This document shows positions 7,407 to 13,282 of a DNA stretch of 13,282 nt, in pieces; position 1 is the first letter of the stretch; the number at the start of each line of letters is the position of its first letter. This DNA is from Oleiagrimonas sp036379395 (GTDB taxonomy: Bacteria; Pseudomonadota; Gammaproteobacteria; Xanthomonadales; Rhodanobacteraceae). A program made the position numbers and the translations under genes. Below the pieces are notes generated by a model. The model did no database searches. It was not told the origin of the DNA and saw only the letters and a list, made by a program, of their open reading frames with translations. Location: assembly GCA_036379395.1 (NCBI GenBank), contig DASVGR010000125.1:1-13282 (forward strand), written 5' to 3'.

Positions 7407-7436
7407 AAGTGGGGTCGGCCGCCGGCCGCTTCAATG
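7407..7436 (-). promoter_or_regulatory. Sigma-32-like heat-shock promoter for hslVU
   Basis: On the minus strand CATTGAAG (7436-7429) and CCCCACTT (7414-7407) are separated so that TTGAA and CCCCA are 15 nt apart. This closely resembles the RpoH consensus of a CTTGAA -35 and a CCCCATNT -10, with one mismatch in each. Transcription would start near 7400, leaving about 20 nt of leader that contains the hslV ribosome binding site. E. coli hslVU is a classical RpoH operon, which supports the call. Confidence 0.72.
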
Positions 7437-7461
7437 AGACAAGTTGCCCGATGGGGCATTG

Positions 7462-7537
7462 GTAGGAGCGCGCCTGCGCGCGATGGCCGGATGCTGATTC
7501 AAGGGCCAGATCTTTTCGCCTGCGGGCGGGCTCCCAC
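7462..7537. repeat. REP pair (BIME-like), copy 1
   Basis: A 23-nt palindromic unit starting GTAGGAGC (7462-7484), with a GCGCGC-CT-GCGCGC core, faces a diverged inverted partner at 7516-7537 that ends GGGCTCCCAC. The left unit is identical in all 23 bases to the unit at 12995-13017. It lies in the 189-bp gap between the end of the SNF2 gene and hslV, where it could form RNA hairpins ending or protecting the SNF2 transcript. Such REP sequences are common in Pseudomonas and Xanthomonadales and are normally mobilised by a RAYT transposase; none is present in this window. Confidence 0.85.
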
Positions 7538-7568
7538 ATTCTGGAGTGTCGGAAGGCGCGGCAGCCGT

Positions 7569-10500
7569 TCAGGCCGGCGCCAGCAGGGCGTCGAGGTCGG
7601 TCTGGTCGAATTGCAGCTTTTCGCGGCTGCCGCCGCCGGCCAGCACGGCTTCGGCCAGCGCAGCCTTGCGCACCTGCAGCGCCTCGATGCGTTCTTCGAC
7701 CGTGTTGGCGGTGATCAGGCGGTAGACGAACACGGGCTTGTCCTGGCCGATGCGGTAGGCGCGGTCGGACGCCTGTGCCTCGGCGGCCGGGTTCCACCAC
7801 GGGTCGTAATGGATGACGGTGTCGGCCGCGGTGAGGTTCAGGCCGACGCCGCCGGCCTTGAGCGAAAGCAGGAACAGCGGCACTTCGCCGGCCTGGAAGC
7901 GGCGCACCGGCTCGGCGCGGTCGTGGGTGTCGCCGGTCAGGGTGACGTAGGCCAGGTGGCGCCGGTCGAGCTCGGCGGCAATCAGGGCAAGCATGCTGGT
8001 GAATTGCGAAAACACCAGAATGCGCCGGCCTTCGGCGACCAGCGACGGCAGCATGTCCATCAGCAGCTCAAACTTGGCTGAGACGTGTACGCCACGCGCG
8101 CTTTCGTGCTTGAGCAGACGCGGGTCGCAGCACACCTGGCGCAACTTGAGCAGCGCGTCCAGCACCACGATGCCGGCGTGTTCGATGCCGCGTTCGGCGA
8201 CCACTTCGCGCAGTTCCTCGGCCAGGTCAGCGCGCAGCGTGTCATACAGCCGACGTTGCTCGCCATACAGCGTCACATGGCGTGCCACGTCGGTCTTGGG
8301 CGGCAGTTCGGGCGCGACCTGGGTCTTGGTGCGGCGCAGGATGAACGGTGCCAGACGCTGGTTCAGGCGTTGCTGGGCGTCTTCGTCGTGCTGCTTTTCG
8401 ATCGGCAGGCGGTAATGCCGGCGGAAACCGGCTTCGTCGCCCAAAAGCCCCGGCACGGCCAGATCCATTTGCGACCACAGCTCGCCGAGGTGGTTTTCCA
8501 GTGGCGTGCCGGTCAGGCACAACCGGCGCGGCGCTTTCAACGCCAGCACGGCACGGCGTGCGCGTGTGCGCGGATTCTTGACTTGCTGGGCCTCGTCGAG
8601 CACCACCAGACTGAACGCGTGCGGCTTGAGCGCGGCCAGGTCGCGCGGCAGCAGCGCGTAGCTGGTGAGCACGATGGCGTGGCGGTCGATGGCAGCGAAA
8701 TGTCCGGCGCGCGCGGGGCCGCTCAGGGCCAGCAGCGGCAGGGATGGCGCGAAGCGCGCCGCCTCGGCCTGCCAGTTGGGGATCAGGCTGGTCGGGGCGA
8801 CGATCAGCGCCGGTGATTGCAGTTGGCCACGTTCTTTCAATGCCAGCAGATGAGCCAGCAGTTGCACGGTCTTGCCCAGGCCCATGTCGTCGGCCAGCAC
8901 GCCGCCGATGCCGGCTTCGGCCAGCGCGTTCAGCCAGCGCAGGCCTTCCAGCTGATAGGCGCGCAAGGTGGCCTTGAGTGCGGCCGGGGCGGCTTGCGGC
9001 GAGCGGCCGGCCGCGTCGCGCAGGCGCCGGGTGAAATCGCGCAGGGCGGCTGGCGCCTTGAGTTGGGCGGGATCGGCCAGCGACGTGGCCAGTTCTTCCA
9101 GCCGTCCGGCCTGCACGCGCGGCAGGTTCACGTGTGCGCTGGGCCGTTGCAGGAATTCGGCCACCGGCAGCAGCAGCGGGCGCAGCACGGTCAGCTTGAC
9201 CGGCAGGCGCTCGCGCGCATTGAGCGGCGCGTACCAGAGTGCGTCCGGTGCTTCGTGCTCGCCGGCGGCCAGCGTGAATTCGCCGTGGTGCAGGGCGCGC
9301 GTGATGGCCGGCAGCAGATTGACGTCGTGGCCGTTCCATTCCACGCCCACTTCCAGTTCGAAGCGGTGATGGCCGCGGTTGTCGCGTGCCCGCACGTACC
9401 AGGGTGCCGGGCCGGCGACGACGGCGTACGGGAAGTCGTCGGCGTAGGCGAGCGTGAAGCCGGCGTTTTCCAGACGCTCGCGCAGGGTCAGCCAGCGGGC
9501 GGGCGAGTTCACTTCCAGCGCGCCGCTGTGGCCGGCGCCGGGAAACATGAACGCGTCGTCGGGCAGGGCCTTGGCGATTTCCCACGGCAGGCCTTCGGTA
9601 TCCACGGCCGGGCACAGGCCGAGCGCTTCCAGACGTTCCAGCGCCTGCAACTCTTCGGCCCGGTTGCGTTCGAAGGCGACCAGTTCGCCGTGGCGCACGT
9701 GCTGCACGGCGGCATCTTCGTGCTGCACCGGCAGTTGCAGGCCGGCGTAGTCGAAACCGAAGCGCGCGTAACCCAGTGGTGCGTTGCTTGCCGGCAGGCG
9801 TGCGTGGCGATGCAGGGCATGCAGCGTCAAGACGGGTTTGGGCGTGGGCGTGATGGTGCGCGGGGCGCTGAAGATGTGCGGCGTGGGTACGCGTCCGGCC
9901 AGCGTCGAGGTGGCCAGATTGCGCGCGAATGTGGCGCTGTCCTCGGGCGCCAGCGGTGGCGCGTCGAGCAGGCGCGCCTCGTCGTGGCCACATTGCAGCT
10001 GACCCAGCTCGGCGCGTTCGGCATCGAGGTACCACAGGCCGTCCAGGCGCAGCAGTTGCCAGTGGTTTGGCAGCTGCGGCGCCAGTTGCTGATGGCCGTC
10101 CTCGTGGACGACCCAGCGCCAGGTCAGGCGGTGCGATTTGCCGCGTGCCAGATGCAGCCCGGCGATGCCGCCCAGAAAACAAGGCGTGGTGTCGAGCATG
10201 TCGGTCAGCAGCGCGTCGCTGGCCGGTCCCGTGAAGCGCGCGTACTGGCGGCCCTTGCGCGGCGTGAGTGGTTGCCCCAGCACGCTGGCGGCCAGGTGGT
10301 GTTCGACCGCCGACAGGCGCGCGTGGGTCAGGCGTTCGGCATCCAGTGGCAGGCTGCGCGCCGATGCTGAGGCGCGGTTTTTTGGCAGCAGCAGCAACGG
10401 TGCGGCTTCAAGTGTTGCCGCGCGCTGGTCCGGTGTGCGTACCAGCTCGAGAAAGAAGCCCAGATGGCCGGGGACGTCGTCCTCGGGCGCCGGCGGGCGG

Positions 10501-10586
10501 CCGGCCAACAGCTCCTGCCACGCATCCGGCAAGGCGGGCGTGGGACGTGGGGAAACGTCACTGTCGCTGTCGTGGGATCGCTGCAT
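7569..10586 (-). CDS. SNF2-family DEAD/DEAH-type helicase/ATPase
   Basis: A 1005-residue Swi2/Snf2-type ATPase. The two RecA-like lobes occupy the C-terminal half: LRAYQLEGLRWL, motif I DDMGLGKT (near residue 565), motif II DEAQ (near 662), motif III LTGTPLENHLGELWS (near 692), motif V KAGGVGLNLT and motif VI QASDRAYRIGQ (near 940). All catalytic motifs are present, so it should be an active double-stranded-DNA translocase; bacterial members remodel protein-DNA or RNA polymerase complexes. About 480 N-terminal residues match no domain I can name; I see no zinc-finger SWIM motif. I chose ATG 10586; a GTG at 10655 would add 23 residues but has no ribosome site. The gene is 137 nt after gpsA on the same strand, either in that operon or with its own promoter. 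Its exact role is unknown. Confidence 0.93.
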   Translation of the reverse strand: MQRSHDSDSDVSPRPTPALPDAWQELLAGRPPAPEDDVPGHLGFFLELVRTPDQRAATLEAAPLLLLPKNRASASARSLPLDAERLTHARLSAVEHHLAASVLGQPLTPRKGRQYARFTGPASDALLTDMLDTTPCFLGGIAGLHLARGKSHRLTWRWVVHEDGHQQLAPQLPNHWQLLRLDGLWYLDAERAELGQLQCGHDEARLLDAPPLAPEDSATFARNLATSTLAGRVPTPHIFSAPRTITPTPKPVLTLHALHRHARLPASNAPLGYARFGFDYAGLQLPVQHEDAAVQHVRHGELVAFERNRAEELQALERLEALGLCPAVDTEGLPWEIAKALPDDAFMFPGAGHSGALEVNSPARWLTLRERLENAGFTLAYADDFPYAVVAGPAPWYVRARDNRGHHRFELEVGVEWNGHDVNLLPAITRALHHGEFTLAAGEHEAPDALWYAPLNARERLPVKLTVLRPLLLPVAEFLQRPSAHVNLPRVQAGRLEELATSLADPAQLKAPAALRDFTRRLRDAAGRSPQAAPAALKATLRAYQLEGLRWLNALAEAGIGGVLADDMGLGKTVQLLAHLLALKERGQLQSPALIVAPTSLIPNWQAEAARFAPSLPLLALSGPARAGHFAAIDRHAIVLTSYALLPRDLAALKPHAFSLVVLDEAQQVKNPRTRARRAVLALKAPRRLCLTGTPLENHLGELWSQMDLAVPGLLGDEAGFRRHYRLPIEKQHDEDAQQRLNQRLAPFILRRTKTQVAPELPPKTDVARHVTLYGEQRRLYDTLRADLAEELREVVAERGIEHAGIVVLDALLKLRQVCCDPRLLKHESARGVHVSAKFELLMDMLPSLVAEGRRILVFSQFTSMLALIAAELDRRHLAYVTLTGDTHDRAEPVRRFQAGEVPLFLLSLKAGGVGLNLTAADTVIHYDPWWNPAAEAQASDRAYRIGQDKPVFVYRLITANTVEERIEALQVRKAALAEAVLAGGGSREKLQFDQTDLDALLAPA

Positions 10587-10673
10587 CCGCTCTGGTCTCG
10601 CGTACGACGCGCAAACAGCTAGCTTAGCAAGACTGGCGCAACGCGGTCCGAACACGCGTCAAACAGGAGTACC

Positions 10674-10717
10674 CGACGGCCGGACGCGCGCCGCGGCGGG
10701 CGCCATCCGGTCCGTCG
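10674..10717 (-). promoter_or_regulatory. Imperfect hairpin after gpsA
   Basis: Arms CGACGG-CCGGA (10674-10684) and TCCGG-T-CCGTCG (10706-10717) pair with one bulged base around a very GC-rich loop that can itself fold. It starts just downstream of the gpsA stop codon in the gap before the SNF2 gene. There is no U-tract on the minus strand, so it is more likely an mRNA-end-stabilising or attenuating structure than an efficient terminator. Confidence 0.35.
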
Positions 10718-10723
10718 CGACAC

Positions 10724-11752
10724 TCAGTTGGCCGGGAAGAGATGGCCGGGATATTCGGGCTTTTGCTCGCGCGCCAGCAGCTGTTCGACCGCTTCGGTCG
10801 GCGTGACCTTGCCGTGCAGCACGGCGCGCACGCCGAAGGCGATCGGCAGGTCCAGACCGTATTTTTCCGCCAGCCGACCCACTTCGTCGGCGGTGACCAC
10901 GGATTCGACCACCTGGCCGATCTCGCGCACGGCTTCGTCGATCGGCACACCGCGGCCCAGCGCCAGGCCCAGGCGGCGGTTGCGCGACAGGTCGCCGGTG
11001 CAGGTGAGCACCAGGTCGCCCAGGCCGGACAGGCCCATCAGCGTTTCCGGGCGCGCGCCCATGGCCATGCCCAGTTGCAGCATTTCGTACATGCCGCGCG
11101 TGATCAGGCCGGCGCGCGCGTTCAGCCCCAGCTGCATGCCGTCGGCCACGCCGGTGGCCACGGCCAGCACGTTTTTCATCGCGCCGCCCAGCTCGGCGCC
11201 CAGCATGTCGTTGCCGGTGTAGGCGCGCAGGTTGGGCGCGTGCAGCAGCTTGGCCACCGATTGGGCGAAGTCGATGCTGGTGCCATGCACGGTGACCGCC
11301 GTCGGCAGGCCGGCGACCACTTCGCGCGCAAACGACGGCCCGGTGATGACGGCGGCCGGATGGCCGGGCAGGCGCTCGGCCACCAGTTCGTGCAGGAAGC
11401 GCCCGGTGCCGGGTTCGAAGCCCTTGGTTGCCCAGGCGATGCCGGTGTCCGGCTGCACGCGCGTGGACAGCGCGTCCAGCATCGACGTGAACGCGCGGCT
11501 GGGCACGGCGATCAGCACGATGCCGGCCTGCGCGACGGCGCGGTCGAGATCGGCCTCGTAGCCCAGTTCGGGCGGCAGCTCCAGGTCCGGAATGTAGCGC
11601 GCGTTGCGATGCGTGGCGGCCATGGCCGCCAGTGCCTCGCCGTTGCGCCCCCACAAGGTGGTCGGGGTGCCGTTGCGGGCCAGCAGGGCCGCCAGCGCGG
11701 TACCCCACGAGCCGGCGCCGAGCACGCTGACCCGCGGCGTTTCCTTGGTCAT
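10724..11752 (-). CDS. gpsA: NAD(P)-dependent glycerol-3-phosphate dehydrogenase
   Basis: GpsA reduces dihydroxyacetone phosphate to sn-glycerol 3-phosphate, the backbone for phospholipid synthesis, in the cytosol. The 342 residues are typical for the family. The Rossmann nucleotide-binding motif GAGSWG is at residues 12-17, ATKGFE at 108-113 carries conserved Lys110, and AMKNVLA carries the catalytic Lys193. GLGDLVLTCTGDLSRNR of the C-terminal substrate domain is intact. It starts 5 nt after the secB stop codon, so the two are almost certainly co-transcribed and perhaps translationally coupled; no strong Shine-Dalgarno sequence is seen. The secB-gpsA pair is common in proteobacteria. Confidence 0.98.
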   Translation of the reverse strand: MTKETPRVSVLGAGSWGTALAALLARNGTPTTLWGRNGEALAAMAATHRNARYIPDLELPPELGYEADLDRAVAQAGIVLIAVPSRAFTSMLDALSTRVQPDTGIAWATKGFEPGTGRFLHELVAERLPGHPAAVITGPSFAREVVAGLPTAVTVHGTSIDFAQSVAKLLHAPNLRAYTGNDMLGAELGGAMKNVLAVATGVADGMQLGLNARAGLITRGMYEMLQLGMAMGARPETLMGLSGLGDLVLTCTGDLSRNRRLGLALGRGVPIDEAVREIGQVVESVVTADEVGRLAEKYGLDLPIAFGVRAVLHGKVTPTEAVEQLLAREQKPEYPGHLFPAN

Positions 11753-11757
11753 GCGAC

Positions 11758-12267
11758 TTAGGAGTTCAGCGTGGGAGCGGCGGCTTCGCCTTCGACCTTG
11801 CGGCGCAGCTGTTCGGCGTACAGCGCGTCAAAGTTGATCGGCTGCAGCAGGAACGGCGGGAAGCCGCCATCGAGCACCAGCGAGGAAATGGTCTGGCGCG
11901 CATACGGGAACAGCAGATTCGGGCAGTAGCTGCCGAGGATGCCGGACTGGTCTTCCTCGCTGAAACCGGCGATGCCGAAGATGCCGGCCTGGTGCACTTC
12001 GGCCAGATACGCGGTGTGCTCGCCGACGGTGCAGGTGAGGGTCAGGGTCAGCACCACCTCGAACACGTCGTCCGCCAGCTTGGAGGACTCCTGGCTGAGG
12101 TTGAGCTGCACTTCCGGCTCGCTCTGGGTTTCGCCGATTTCCTGGAAGATCTGCGGCGCATTGGGCGCCTCGAAGGAGGAATCCTTCACGTAGATTTTCT
12201 GCAGCATCATCTGCGGCTGGTCGTTCTGGCCGCTTTCCTGGCCGTTGGCGGGCGTGATCTCTGCCAT
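11758..12267 (-). CDS. secB: Protein-export chaperone SecB
   Basis: SecB is a homotetrameric cytosolic chaperone that keeps precursors unfolded and hands them to SecA. The protein has 169 residues against about 155 in E. coli, with an acidic/Gln-rich N-terminus of about 20 residues. Family signatures include IYVKDSSFEAPNAP, the FEVVLTLTLTC strand region, GSYCPNLLFPYARQTI and GGFPPFLLQPINFDALY. ATG 12267 is preceded by GAGGGAG (12282-12276) 8 nt upstream. It is divergent from rpmB across 275 bp and leads a transcript with gpsA. The C-terminal tail is Ala-rich and low in complexity, as usual. Confidence 0.98.
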   Translation of the reverse strand: MAEITPANGQESGQNDQPQMMLQKIYVKDSSFEAPNAPQIFQEIGETQSEPEVQLNLSQESSKLADDVFEVVLTLTLTCTVGEHTAYLAEVHQAGIFGIAGFSEEDQSGILGSYCPNLLFPYARQTISSLVLDGGFPPFLLQPINFDALYAEQLRRKVEGEAAAPTLNS

Positions 12268-12348
12268 GTTGGGGGCTCCCTCGGGTAAGAGTGACTAAGG
12301 TGAATGGCCAAGTGTCCCACACAAGCCGGTCGCGTGCCTAGCGGCGGC

Positions 12349-12378
12349 TTGCTTCGCGCATGGCTTGACTGCCATAAT
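12349..12378 (+). promoter_or_regulatory. Candidate sigma-70 promoter for rpmB-rpmG
   Basis: TTGCTT (12349-12354) and CATAAT (12373-12378) are 18 nt apart, a fair match to TTGACA/TATAAT. The start site would be near 12385, leaving a leader of about 155 nt before rpmB. The rest of the 275-bp gap (12268-12542) contains a small hairpin, ACGGC-TTTCGG-GCCGT (12470-12485), and a short ORF that overlaps the rpmB start. No clear secB promoter is assigned. Confidence 0.4.
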
Positions 12379-12542
12379 GCGCGGCTGTCTATCCTTGCGT
12401 CCTCATCGGGATGCACCGCCTGTGCGACGCGACGCGCCCGCGGTGACAGACTTTCCGGCGTTTCGCGTAACGGCTTTCGGGCCGTGCCGGGCCGACATCA
12501 CCCTGGCCAATGGGTGGTTCATCAACGATTACGGAGGCCATC

Positions 12543-12779
12543 ATGGCTCGTAAATGCCAAGTTACAGGCAAGGGCGTGCAGACCGGCAACACGGTTTCCC
12601 ACGCCAACAACAGGAACCGTCGCCGCTGGTTGCCCAACCTGCACGAACGTCGTTTCTGGGTTCCCGGCGAAAACCGCTGGGTGAAGCTGCGCGTGTCCAA
12701 CCATGCGTTGCGCACCATCGACAAGAACGGCATCGAAGCCGTGATCGCCCAGCTGCGCGCGCGCGGCGAAAAGATCTGA
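12543..12779 (+). CDS. rpmB: 50S ribosomal protein L28
   Basis: The 78-residue protein aligns along its whole length with E. coli L28: MARKCQVTGKGVQTGN at the start, RRRWLPNLHERRFWV in the middle and AQLRARGEKI at the end. It is a structural component of the large ribosomal subunit. GGAGG at 12533-12537 lies 5 nt before ATG 12543, a strong ribosome site. The frame stays open upstream, but the additional residues do not belong to the family. rpmG follows after 13 nt, forming the usual rpmBG operon. Confidence 0.98.
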   Translation: MARKCQVTGKGVQTGNTVSHANNRNRRRWLPNLHERRFWVPGENRWVKLRVSNHALRTIDKNGIEAVIAQLRARGEKI

Positions 12780-12792
12780 GGAGGATTGAATC

Positions 12793-12957
12793 ATGGCAGG
12801 CAAACGCGACAAGATCCGTCTGATTTCCTCGGCCGGCACCGGTCATTTCTACACGACCGACAAGAACAAGAAGAACACGCCGGACAAGATGCAGATCAAG
12901 AAGTATGACCCGGTCGTGCGCAAGCACGTCATTTACAAGGAAGGCAAGATCAAGTGA
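12793..12957 (+). CDS. rpmG: 50S ribosomal protein L33
   Basis: The 54-residue protein reads MAGKRDKIRLISSAGTGHFY, with KKYDPVVRKHVIYKEGKIK at the end, a full match to gammaproteobacterial L33. It lacks the two CXXC zinc pairs, so it is the zinc-independent form. AGGAGG (12779-12784), overlapping the rpmB stop, lies 8 nt before ATG 12793, which suggests coupled translation. The TGA stop (12955-12957) is inside the left arm of a perfect 20-bp hairpin. Confidence 0.98.
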   Translation: MAGKRDKIRLISSAGTGHFYTTDKNKKNTPDKMQIKKYDPVVRKHVIYKEGKIK

Positions 12958-12994
12958 GTGTCATCGCCTGCCTTGGCAGGCGATGACACTCACT
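12953..12994. repeat. Perfect 20-bp inverted repeat over the rpmG stop codon
   Basis: Bases 12953-12972 pair perfectly with 12975-12994 around a TT loop; the core is CGCCTGCC-TT-GGCAGGCG. No T-run follows, because the REP pair begins at the next base. It is not a standard intrinsic terminator. It probably blocks 3' exonuclease or contributes to termination together with the structure downstream. The stop codon lies within the stem. Confidence 0.85.
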
Positions 12995-13080
12995 GTAGGA
13001 GCGCGCCTGCGCGCGATTGATCAGCGCCGCGCGATTGATCAGCACAGTGTTGCGCTGATCGCCCGCAGGCAGGCTCCTAC
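12995..13080. repeat. REP pair (BIME-like), copy 2, with an internal tandem repeat
   Basis: The left unit 12995-13017 is identical to 7462-7484. The right unit (about 13058-13080) is inverted, ends GGCTCCTAC, and matches 20 of 23 bases when reversed. GATCAGCGC (13019-13027) also pairs with GCGCTGATC (13052-13060), so the whole element can fold as one long cruciform or RNA stem. Inside it GCGCGATTGATCAGC occurs twice, at 13011-13025 and 13029-13043, an 18-bp period. Confidence 0.85.
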
Positions 13081-13108
13081 GGCAAGCAGCAAATCACGGA
13101 TGATCACG

Positions 13109-13135
13109 GGCCCGCACCAGTTGCGGGCCTTTTTT
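13109..13135 (+). terminator. Intrinsic terminator of the rpmB-rpmG operon
   Basis: GGCCCGCA (13109-13116) pairs with TGCGGGCC (13122-13129) around a 5-nt loop and is followed directly by six T (13130-13135). This is a classical Rho-independent terminator, placed about 150 nt after rpmG with the 20-bp hairpin and the REP pair between them. Confidence 0.92.
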
Positions 13136-13159
13136 CACGTGGCAGCGCGGTACGGCGAC

Positions 13160-13282
13160 ATGGAAATTTCCAAGCAATTCACTTTCGAGGCGGCGCATCG
13201 TCTGCCGCATGTGCCGGAAGGCCACAAATGCGGCCGTCTGCATGGCCATTCCTTCGTGGTCGAAGTGCATGTGAGCGGTCCT
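13160..13282 (+). CDS. queD: 6-carboxy-5,6,7,8-tetrahydropterin synthase QueD (5' part)
   Basis: The first 41 residues of a 6-pyruvoyl-tetrahydropterin-synthase family protein are present; the gene runs off the right edge. QueD converts dihydroneopterin triphosphate to 6-carboxytetrahydropterin in the queuosine/7-deazaguanine pathway. FTFEAAHRLPHVPEGHKCGR is nearly identical to E. coli QueD. Zinc ligands His13, His28 and His30 and the catalytic Cys24 are in place. The residues fit QueD better than the eukaryotic PTPS branch. ATG 13160 has no strong Shine-Dalgarno sequence; the gene begins 24 nt after the rpmBG terminator, so any promoter must overlap the terminator or lie within or upstream of it. 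Confidence 0.95.
   Translation, partial: MEISKQFTFEAAHRLPHVPEGHKCGRLHGHSFVVEVHVSGP

Noticed and set aside
7391..8081. Plus-strand GGAG followed by ATG 7404 with a long open frame
   Set aside because: The ribosome-site-like sequence is chance within the hslV leader; the frame runs through REP sequences and then antisense to the SNF2 motifs, without a recognisable protein.
8817..10370. 517-codon plus-strand frame opposite the SNF2 gene
   Set aside because: Antisense shadow of a clear SNF2 helicase frame; composition is dominated by Gln, Gly and Arg with no motif.
11767..11786. GTGGGAGC... sequence in the 3' end of secB resembling a REP start
   Set aside because: It encodes the Ala-rich SecB tail, lacks the palindromic core and an inverted partner, and the match is short.
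12365..12378. TTGACT next to CATAAT as a promoter pair
   Set aside because: They are only 2 nt apart, so they cannot be -35 and -10 of the same promoter; TTGCTT 18 nt upstream of CATAAT is the better partner.
12304..12684. 126-codon plus-strand frame overlapping rpmB
   Set aside because: It crosses the proposed rpmB promoter and then reads rpmB in another frame; no protein features.

Overview
This is a high-GC chromosomal window made almost entirely of housekeeping genes. Three features point to a gammaproteobacterium of the Xanthomonadales (Lysobacterales), perhaps Rhodanobacteraceae: the pairs yidC-mnmE, secB-gpsA and rpmB-rpmG, the residue-level look of the proteins, and REP-type palindromes starting GTAGGAGC. 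The family assignment is an inference from recalled homologues, not a search.

Left part, plus strand (1-4723): the tail of an upstream ORF, probably yidD, overlaps the start of yidC (membrane insertase). mnmE (tRNA wobble-uridine modification GTPase) and a nicotinamide phosphoribosyltransferase gene (nadV/NAMPT type) follow. A hairpin sits between yidC and mnmE. A perfect 34-bp palindrome lies in the convergent gap after nadV and probably terminates transcription from both sides.

Middle part, minus strand (4803-7436): a heat-shock operon reading hslV, hslU, then an uncharacterised 204-residue protein that appears to hold two related small beta-rich domains. A good sigma-32-like promoter lies just upstream of hslV. 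The last codons of the uncharacterised gene coincide with a perfect tRNA T-arm/B-box sequence. A REP pair follows at 7462-7537.

Minus strand (7569-12267): secB (export chaperone) and gpsA (glycerol-3-phosphate dehydrogenase) are 5 nt apart. A large SNF2-family helicase gene follows about 137 nt downstream. secB is divergent from rpmB across a 275-bp gap.

Right part, plus strand (12349-13282): a candidate promoter, rpmB and rpmG (ribosomal proteins L28 and L33), a perfect 20-bp hairpin that includes the rpmG stop codon, a second REP pair, a classical intrinsic terminator, and the first 41 codons of queD (queuosine biosynthesis).

I found no mobile element, CRISPR array or defence island, and nothing I would call a new multi-gene system. 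The observations most worth checking are the uncharacterised gene in the hslVU operon, the tRNA-like fragment at its end, the charge-lacking groove position in YidC, and the hairpin/REP arrangements around rpmG and hslV.
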